Positions 52,437-57,445 of a stretch of DNA of 57,445 nucleotides are shown here, one piece after another. This DNA comes from Pseudomonadota bacterium (GTDB lineage Bacteria; Pseudomonadota; Gammaproteobacteria; Steroidobacterales; JBCBZW01). The stretch is from positions 1 to 57,445 of the forward strand of contig JBCBZW010000024.1 of NCBI GenBank assembly GCA_039815145.1, in the 5' to 3' direction. The position numbers and the translations under genes were made by a program. Each line of letters opens with the position of its first letter. The stretch's first letter is position 1. The notes under the pieces are model-generated. The model was not told where the DNA came from. It did not search any database and saw nothing but the letters and a program-made list of their open reading frames with translations.

Positions 52437-53558
52437 TCACTGGGGTGGGAGCGGCGGCGGCATCTGGGCGAACATCTCGGCGAGCTCCGCCACCCCTTGG
52501 GCTTCCTGCCATTCCTTCAAGCCAGGCCGCCAGGCCAGCGAGTCCCGGGAGAGCTCCCCCGACTGGATCTTCGTGCGCACCTCGGTCTTGGTGAAGGGGC
52601 CGGTTTGATGGCCATTGACCGCCAGGTAGTAGCGCGCTTCGGTGGGCAGCGGCGGCGGCGTGTCGCCGGCAGCGCCGGCAGCCGGGGCGTTGCCCTTGCC
52701 GCCCGTGCTCAGGGTCTCCCCCAGCTTTGAAGCCATCGCAAAGCCCATGCCTAAGCCGACCCCGTCGCCCGCGCCGCCACCTGGGTTGGCGGCCGCCACG
52801 GTCATCGCTTCGGCGGCTTGGAAGGTGGCGTAGTCCTCGAGGTTGCCGATGATGCCCATGCTGGTGCGCTTGTCGAGCGCCTTCTCCACGGCGTCGGGCA
52901 GGGAGATGTTCTCCACCAGCAGCGTGGGAAGGGCCAGGCCGTACTCCGCAAACTCCTTCCCGATCCACTTGCTGATGAAATCACCGAGCTTGTCGTAGTT
53001 GGCGGCGAGGTCGAGGACCGGGATGCCCGAGTCGCCAAGGATCGTGCTGAAGCGCGAGACGATGAGATTGCGTAGCTGGTTGGTGATCTCATCGGTGGTG
53101 AAACGCCCGTCCGTGCCGACCACTTCGCGCAGGAAGACCGAAGGGTCCTCGATGCGGATCGTGTAGGTGCCGTAGGCACGAAGGCGTACGGGACCGAACT
53201 CACGATCGCGCAGCATGATCGGGTTCTTGGTGCCCCACTTCAGATCGGTGAACTGGCGCGTGCTGAAGAAGTAGACCTCGGCCTTGAAGGGGCTCTCGAA
53301 GCCGTGCGGCCAGCTCATGATCGTGGTCATGATGGGCATGTTGCTGGTTTCCAGCTTGTACAAGCCCGGCTGGTAGACGTCGGCGAGGCGGCCCTCGTTG
53401 ACCAGCACGGCCACCTGTCCCTCGCGCACGGTCAGCATGGCGCCGTACTTGATCTCGTTGCCGTAGCGCTCGAAGCGGTGGACTAGGGTGTCCTGCGAGT
53501 CGTCGGTCCACTCGATGACGTCGACGAATTCGCCGCGGATGCGATCCCAAAAGCTCAT
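52437..53558 (-). CDS. SPFH-domain protein with C-terminal GYF_2 domain
   Basis: The 373-residue protein has an SPFH/virion-core-like N-terminal part (residues about 30-240: REGQVAVLVNEGRLADVYQPG, YFFSTRQFTDLKWGTKNPI, FGPVRLRAYGTYTIRIEDP, then VENISLPDAVEKALDK), a flexible Gly/Ala linker and a GYF_2 domain at about 310-365 (YLAVNGHQTGPFTKTEVR, SLAWRPGLKEWQ). The SPFH fold forms membrane-associated rings. Its ATG overlaps the telA stop by 4 bp (ATGA). It is likely partnered with the adjacent zinc-ribbon, TelA and XpaC proteins. Confidence 0.9.
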   Translation of the reverse strand: MSFWDRIRGEFVDVIEWTDDSQDTLVHRFERYGNEIKYGAMLTVREGQVAVLVNEGRLADVYQPGLYKLETSNMPIMTTIMSWPHGFESPFKAEVYFFSTRQFTDLKWGTKNPIMLRDREFGPVRLRAYGTYTIRIEDPSVFLREVVGTDGRFTTDEITNQLRNLIVSRFSTILGDSGIPVLDLAANYDKLGDFISKWIGKEFAEYGLALPTLLVENISLPDAVEKALDKRTSMGIIGNLEDYATFQAAEAMTVAAANPGGGAGDGVGLGMGFAMASKLGETLSTGGKGNAPAAGAAGDTPPPLPTEARYYLAVNGHQTGPFTKTEVRTKIQSGELSRDSLAWRPGLKEWQEAQGVAELAEMFAQMPPPLPPQ

Positions 53559-54643
53559 GATTCACTGTTCTCCGTCTGCTCGCGGCCCGCCGCGTTGGTG
53601 AGAGCTTCTCTTAGCTGCGCTTCTGCTGTCTGCAGTTCTTCGCGCGCAGCGACTCGTGCCTGGCGCCCCTCCTCGGCAATCGCGAGGCTCTCCTCGATGG
53701 TCTCGATGAGGGTCTGGTTGGCCGCCTTTACCGAGGCGACATCCAGGGCCCCGCGTTCGATCGCTCGCCGGCTGTCCGCATTGGCTACCTTGAGGTCGCG
53801 TGCGTTGGCCTCGAGCATCTCGTTGGTAAGGTCGCTCGCCGCCTCCACCGAGCGCGTCGCCTGGCCGGAGCGGTAGACGGCCACGGCGGTCGCCAGCTGC
53901 TGGCGCCACAATGGCACGGTGTTGGTGAGCACCGAGTTGATGCGGTTCACCAATCCCTTGTTGTTCTCCTGCACCAGGCGGATGCCGGGCAGGCTCTGCA
54001 TGGTTACCTGGCGCGTGAGGCGCAGGTCGTGCAGGCGGCGCTCGAGGTCGTCACGCGAGGCGCGCATGTCGCGCAGCGCCTGCGCATCGAGCACGTCACC
54101 GCTGCTGTCGGCCTTCTCCTGCAGCGCGGGCAAGGTTTCCGTGTCGGCCTGGGCCAGGCGCTCCTCGCCGACGGCGATGTAGCCGTCGAGGGCGTGGAAG
54201 CACTCGAGGCTTCCCTGGTAGAGGCGATCCAGGCGTGTGAGGTCTGTGAGCAGGGTGGTCTTGTGTTGCTCCAGGCGATCGGTGATGGCGTCGATCTGTC
54301 CGCGCACGCTCTCGTAGCGCTGCAGGAACTTCGCCAGGGGGCGCGATGCGGAGAACAACCAGGAGAGTAGTCCTCGTCGCTTGCCCTGGGCGGCGAGCGC
54401 GTCGACGTCGAACCCGCGCAAGGTGGCGATCACATCGTTGAGCGCTTCGCCCGCCTGACCGACGTCCTGGTTCTTCACCCCATCGAGGATCTGATCGGTC
54501 ACCCCGGCCAGCTCCTGTTGCGCGCTGGCGCCGAAGGTCATGATGGACTGCGCGTCCGCCAGGTCCAGGCGTGCGCTGAGGGCGGCGCGGTCGATCTCTG
54601 CAACCTCGTGATCTGGTTCGGGGGGATTTGATGGTGATGACAT
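53555..54643 (-). CDS. telA: TelA family toxic-anion resistance protein
   Basis: The 362-residue all-helical protein carries the TelA/KlaA pattern: KFLQRYESVRGQIDAITDRL, MRASRDDLERRLHDLRLTRQ, MQSLPGIRLVQENNKGLVNRI, and AVYRSGQATRSVEAASDLTN. TelA is linked to resistance to tellurite and other toxic anions and to membrane-active peptides; the mechanism is unknown. It is cytosolic with long helices. It is co-transcribed with an XpaC gene upstream and overlaps the SPFH gene downstream. Confidence 0.95.
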   Translation of the reverse strand: MSSPSNPPEPDHEVAEIDRAALSARLDLADAQSIMTFGASAQQELAGVTDQILDGVKNQDVGQAGEALNDVIATLRGFDVDALAAQGKRRGLLSWLFSASRPLAKFLQRYESVRGQIDAITDRLEQHKTTLLTDLTRLDRLYQGSLECFHALDGYIAVGEERLAQADTETLPALQEKADSSGDVLDAQALRDMRASRDDLERRLHDLRLTRQVTMQSLPGIRLVQENNKGLVNRINSVLTNTVPLWRQQLATAVAVYRSGQATRSVEAASDLTNEMLEANARDLKVANADSRRAIERGALDVASVKAANQTLIETIEESLAIAEEGRQARVAAREELQTAEAQLREALTNAAGREQTENSES

Positions 54644-54674
54644 GGGCTGATCCTCGCGTAGTCAGGGCGCTTAC

Positions 54675-55457
54675 CTAGCTGATGCCCTCGAGTTCCAGAC
54701 GACGCTTGAGCACCTCGATTTGCACATCGAGATCCAGCACGTCGTTGGCGAGCAGCCGCTCACGCTGTTCTGCGAACACGCGGGCGATCGTGTCCAGCAC
54801 CTCGGTGAAGTTCTCCTCCAGCGCCGTGACGCCGTGTTGGAGCGCGGTGTTCTCGTAGCGCTCGCAAACCTGCAACGCGCCCTCGAGGTAGACGGACAGG
54901 AAGCGCCGGGCCTTGCTGACATCGCCTGGATCCGCTTCCAGCAAGCCCAGAATCTGGCGGGCTTCGCCGACGATCTGGTTCAAGCGTTCGGCCAGGGGAA
55001 GCTGACGCAAGCGCTTGGCGAGGGCGTCCAAGCGTTCGATCTGCGCCCGGGCCTGCGCCAGCTGTTGGCGCACGGCCTTGGGCGCCGTGCTGTCAGCGGC
55101 GCCCGTCGTCTCATGAGGCCACCAGGCGAGCCAGGCGCCCACCAGGGTCAGGCCGGCGATCAGGACCGAGAACCCGGTGCTGTGGCCGATAAGGAAGCGA
55201 TCACACACGGCACACCCCAAGGCCAAGGCGCCGCTTCCCATCCAGCGCAGGCGGCGCGCACTGTCCGGCGCCTCCAGCAGCGTTTGCGGTCGCAGGCCCC
55301 GGCGCACGAGCCATACGGCCGCGCCGATCAGGCCCAGGGTGGCAAGCTCCGCCAGGACGTGGTCCGTTCGGCCGCGCGCCAAGGACAGGACGGTGGCGGG
55401 CAGCAGCGGGAGGGCGAGGGGTAACAGGAGATACCCGCGCAGATCGACGCGCGGCAT
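54675..55457 (-). CDS. XpaC-like membrane protein
   Basis: The product has about 260 residues. Three or four membrane helices lie in the first 110 (LLLPLALPLLPATVLSLARG, HVLAELATLGLIGAAVWLV, FSVLIAGLTLVGAWLAWW), followed by a cytosolic coiled-coil-like half (ARAQIERLDALAKRLRQLP, FLSVYLEGALQVCERYENTA). XpaC (once described from 5-bromo-4-chloroindolyl phosphate hydrolysis) is commonly adjacent to telA. An in-frame GTG at 55493 is an alternative start; the ATG at 55457 follows an AGG. Confidence 0.85.
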   Translation of the reverse strand: MPRVDLRGYLLLPLALPLLPATVLSLARGRTDHVLAELATLGLIGAAVWLVRRGLRPQTLLEAPDSARRLRWMGSGALALGCAVCDRFLIGHSTGFSVLIAGLTLVGAWLAWWPHETTGAADSTAPKAVRQQLAQARAQIERLDALAKRLRQLPLAERLNQIVGEARQILGLLEADPGDVSKARRFLSVYLEGALQVCERYENTALQHGVTALEENFTEVLDTIARVFAEQRERLLANDVLDLDVQIEVLKRRLELEGIS

Positions 55458-55839
55458 GGCGCCGTGCCTAGCAGATCGATAGATCTCAGGCACCGGCAGC
55501 GCTCCACAGGCCCCCGCAGGTGGTCAGGCCCACCACGAGCATCAGGATCATGCCCCCGACTATGCGTCGCAGGACGAGACCCGCCGATGGCGGGCTCGGG
55601 AGCTTCGGCCCCACCGCGGGAGAGGGCGGCGAGGTGGAGGTGCGCGGTTGGCGGTCGATGTTGGCGCTCCCGACAGGCGGTTCAGGCCCCTCAGTATACG
55701 GCCTTTGCTGGGCGGTCTCCGGCCGTCGCCGCCGCGGCGCATCAGGGCCCAGCGGAAAACGTTGCGGGGCGATTCAAACGCTTGCGCGCCCCGTCACATC
55801 CAAGGCTCGACGTTATCCCCCAGGGAGGAGACCCAGACA
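55458..55839. other. Intergenic region before the DUF4097 gene
   Basis: These 382 bp lie between the xpaC-like gene and the DUF4097 gene, which are divergent. On the minus strand a frame from 55768 to 55486 without stops contains a proline-rich stretch then a membrane helix, annotated separately. A GTATAC block at 55693-55698 may be part of a promoter. The plus side has a GGGAGGAG ribosome site just before 55840. Nothing else is assigned. Confidence 0.5.
55486..55614 (-). CDS. Possible small membrane protein upstream of xpaC
   Basis: From a GTG at 55614 the frame reads VGPKLPSPPSAGLVLRR, then a membrane helix (IVGGMILMLVVGLTTCGGLW) and ends SAAGA, 42 residues. The frame extends further upstream, proline-rich, with no better start codon and no ribosome site. 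Its stop lies inside the alternative xpaC GTG start, so translational coupling is conceivable. The helix is the only support. Confidence 0.3.
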   Translation of the reverse strand: MGPKLPSPPSAGLVLRRIVGGMILMLVVGLTTCGGLWSAAGA

Positions 55840-56871
55840 ATGCTCAACTTCGCTAACTCGCAGGCGCAGCGGGCGCCCGCATCCATCGGCGCCTTCGCCG
55901 TCCTCGCATTGGCGCTGGCGGTGCCTGGCGCGGCCCACGCGGATGTCATCGAGCGCAGCTTCGATGTCGGTTCGACGGGCCGCTTGGTGCTCGATTCCGA
56001 CGTCGGCGCCGTGGAGGTGGAATCCAACAACTCAGGTCGCGTGGAGGTTCGCGTCGAGCGCGATGGCCGTGACGCCGACCGTTTCGAAGTGGAGTTCGAC
56101 CAGCGCGGCAGCGAAGTCCGCGTGCGTGGCGAACTGCCCGGCCGACGCAACTGGAACAATCGTGACCTCGAGATCGAGTTCCGCGTGTCGGTGCCGCGGG
56201 GCTTCGAGATCGAGGTCAACACCTCCGGTGGCAGCATCGAGGTGGACGACCTGGACGGTAACGTCGACGTCAACACGGCGGGAGGTTTCATCCGCCTGGC
56301 CAACATGGGGGGTGAGGTCAACGCCCGTACGGCAGGCGGTAGCATCGACCTGGAGGAATCGCGCGGAAACGCCCGACTCAATACGGCAGGCGGCTCCATC
56401 AGCGTTCGCCGTGCGGGGGGCGAGGTGGAAGCGAAGACCGCCGGTGGTTCGATCAGCATCGATGATGCGGGCGGCTCCGTGAACGCGCGCACCGCGGGTG
56501 GCTCGATTCGCATCGGGGCCAGCGGGGGGGATGTCGTTGCCCACACCGCTGGCGGCAGCGTGAGCGTGGACGATGTGTACGGTTCCGTGGACGCCTCAAC
56601 CAACGGCGGCAGCATCAATGCGCGGATTCGCTCGCAACCGTCCGGCAACAGCGAGCTGCGTACCCATGGCGGTAGCGTGACGGTCAGTCTGGCCCCGGGC
56701 ATTGCCATGGACATCGATGCGTACAGCAGCAACTCCCGCGTCAGCAGCGACTTCGATTTCCCCGCCTCCGCCTGGGACGACGATCGCGCTGAGCTGCGCG
56801 CGGCGCTGAACGGCGGCGGACCGGAGCTCTCCATTCGCGCCAGCCACCGCATTCGCATCAAGCGCGATTAG
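55840..56871 (+). CDS. Secreted DUF4097 beta-helix repeat protein
   Basis: The protein has about 343 residues. A signal peptide (residues about 1-35, SIGAFAVLALALAVPGAAHA) is followed by strands (VIERSFDVGSTGRLVLDSDV) typical of DUF4097, and then eight 18-residue repeats built on the pattern V-x-A-x-TAGGSI-x-V-x2-x2-GG. Each repeat should be one turn of a right-handed beta-helix. The C-terminus (SLAPGIAMDIDAYSS, PELSIRASHRIRIKRD) caps it. It is expected in the periplasm or on the surface; the function is unknown. The ATG at 55840 follows GGGAGGAG. Confidence 0.9.
   Translation: MLNFANSQAQRAPASIGAFAVLALALAVPGAAHADVIERSFDVGSTGRLVLDSDVGAVEVESNNSGRVEVRVERDGRDADRFEVEFDQRGSEVRVRGELPGRRNWNNRDLEIEFRVSVPRGFEIEVNTSGGSIEVDDLDGNVDVNTAGGFIRLANMGGEVNARTAGGSIDLEESRGNARLNTAGGSISVRRAGGEVEAKTAGGSISIDDAGGSVNARTAGGSIRIGASGGDVVAHTAGGSVSVDDVYGSVDASTNGGSINARIRSQPSGNSELRTHGGSVTVSLAPGIAMDIDAYSSNSRVSSDFDFPASAWDDDRAELRAALNGGGPELSIRASHRIRIKRD
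56209..56640 (+). repeat. Eight tandem 54-bp coding repeats
   Basis: Units begin at 56209, 56263, 56317, 56371, 56425, 56479, 56533 and 56587. The asparagine- or arginine-like codon before T-A/S-G-G recurs at exact 54-base spacing (checked at 56218, 56272, 56326 and 56380). The DNA is similar but not identical between units, so the array is old or under selection. Each unit encodes an 18-residue turn. Confidence 0.9.
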
Positions 56872-56935
56872 GGGGCTGATCTACCCAGCGTTTTCCTAGG
56901 CGAGATCGGTATCGCTGCATAGTTTTCAGTCTTTT

Positions 56936-56962
56936 GTCGCGGATGGCATCGCCGTCCGCGAC
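56936..56962. repeat. Strong hairpin downstream of the DUF4097 gene
   Basis: GTCGCGGATGGC and GCCGTCCGCGAC pair over 12 positions (one T-G wobble) around an ATC loop. It lies 65 bp after the DUF4097 stop and 50 bp before the next start. There is no T run, so it may be a Rho-type end, an mRNA-stabilising element or a regulatory site for the downstream gene. Confidence 0.55.
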
Positions 56963-57011
56963 GGACTATCCTCCTTCCCGGACCGCGGATCTCAAAGGGA
57001 GTTGGATCGAC

Positions 57012-57445
57012 ATGCGCCGAACCGTAAGACATTTAGGTGTGCCTACGATATGTCCTAGGCATACGCTTGCCGCGGCTACCCTCGCGATGTGCGCCCTGGC
57101 GCTTCCTTGCTACGCGGCGCTTACCCTCAGCGCCCCGCAGCCGTTCCTTCTTCCCGATGCGACGATCGACATCAGCGTTCGCGACGGCCAACCGGGCGCG
57201 CGCTTCGTGGTGCTTGCATCGTCCACGCCAGCATCCTTCGCGGTGGGGCAGCTGGGCACCCTGTACTTGGCGCCGGGTACCTTCCAGGTCCTTGGGGCGG
57301 GGTTTCTCGACGCGCAAGGTGAAGGGACGGCCAGCCTGCCCGTCCCCGATACGGTGGAGGACGGTGATCGCTTGTACCTGCAGGCGCTCGAGCTCGGGGC
57401 GGAACGTCGCTTCAGCGAAAACTCGGTCGCCTTGCGTCGCCAGTC
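57012..57445 (+). CDS. Secreted hypothetical protein (3' partial)
   Basis: The frame opens with ATG at 57012, 13 bases after an AGGGAG, and stays open to the window end (144 codons seen). The N-terminus has basic residues then a hydrophobic segment (residues about 18-36, TLAAATLAMCALALPCYAAL), a likely signal peptide. The mature part has short strand-like stretches with PDATIDISVRDGQPGARFVVL and a YLQALELG segment, suggesting an extracellular beta-sandwich domain. I do not recognise the family. The gene continues beyond the window. Confidence 0.75.
   Translation, partial: MRRTVRHLGVPTICPRHTLAAATLAMCALALPCYAALTLSAPQPFLLPDATIDISVRDGQPGARFVVLASSTPASFAVGQLGTLYLAPGTFQVLGAGFLDAQGEGTASLPVPDTVEDGDRLYLQALELGAERRFSENSVALRRQ

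Overview
The window is a high-GC chromosomal segment of a gammaproteobacterium. Three housekeeping blocks point there: yggT-yggS divergent from pilT/pilU; pyrB-ruvX-yqgE-tonB-gshB divergent from pilGHIJ-chpA-chpC; and an ampD-ampE pair. The gene orders, remembered rather than searched, recall the Xanthomonadales/Steroidobacterales side of the class. Genes are densely packed, with many 4-bp ATGA/GTGA overlaps. No rRNA, tRNA, CRISPR array or intact mobile element was seen.

Left edge (1-3.1 kb): an accessory patch of visibly lower GC. It holds the 3' end of an Rhs/YD-repeat gene ending in an AHH-type nuclease toxin tip, a likely cognate immunity gene 10 bp downstream, a decayed IS256-family transposase (5'-truncated, in-frame amber) and a zinc-ribbon hypothetical. 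At 3.1-4.3 kb an ECF sigma factor is paired with a ChrR-like cupin that keeps the cupin metal ligands but lacks the usual zinc anti-sigma domain.

4.4-11.7 kb, minus strand: yeaG (PrkA kinase), yeaH and ycgB (SpoVR), followed after 20 bp by a sensor histidine kinase and a single-domain response regulator, apparently one stress operon. An NTF2-like secreted protein lies beyond it. 12.1-16 kb, plus strand: a TIR-like protein, a DUF4332 helix-hairpin-helix protein, a small membrane protein, an alpha/beta hydrolase, a DUF2505 protein and a chromosomal ParM-like actin ATPase. 16-21.7 kb: envelope proteins (a DUF4097-like protein, and a BON plus degenerate OmpA-like protein), a cation/proton antiporter with a C-terminal RCK-like region, a hydrolase and a TerB-like protein.

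21.7-41.5 kb: an HU-like protein, DUF4426, yggT, yggS, then pilT, pilU and a third PilT-family ATPase. After the pyrB-to-gshB block comes the Pil-Chp chemosensory cluster that controls type IV pili (pilG, pilH, pilI, pilJ, chpA, chpC). No pilK or chpB is present. The three retraction-type ATPases and this pathway suggest twitching motility or surface sensing.

41.5-51 kb: an NSS transporter, rsmE, ampD-ampE, a cobalamin adenosyltransferase, a HisN-like phosphatase, a CPXCG protein, pdxH, a gamma-glutamyltransferase family protein, a hydrolase and a DUF2058 protein. 51.2-55.5 kb: a four-gene minus-strand module of a membrane zinc-ribbon protein, an SPFH-GYF protein, TelA and XpaC. The right end has a DUF4097 protein with eight 18-residue repeats and the start of a secreted protein cut by the window edge.

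Functions are assigned by recognising motifs and families in the translated sequence; no database search was run. Residue positions are counted by hand and approximate.
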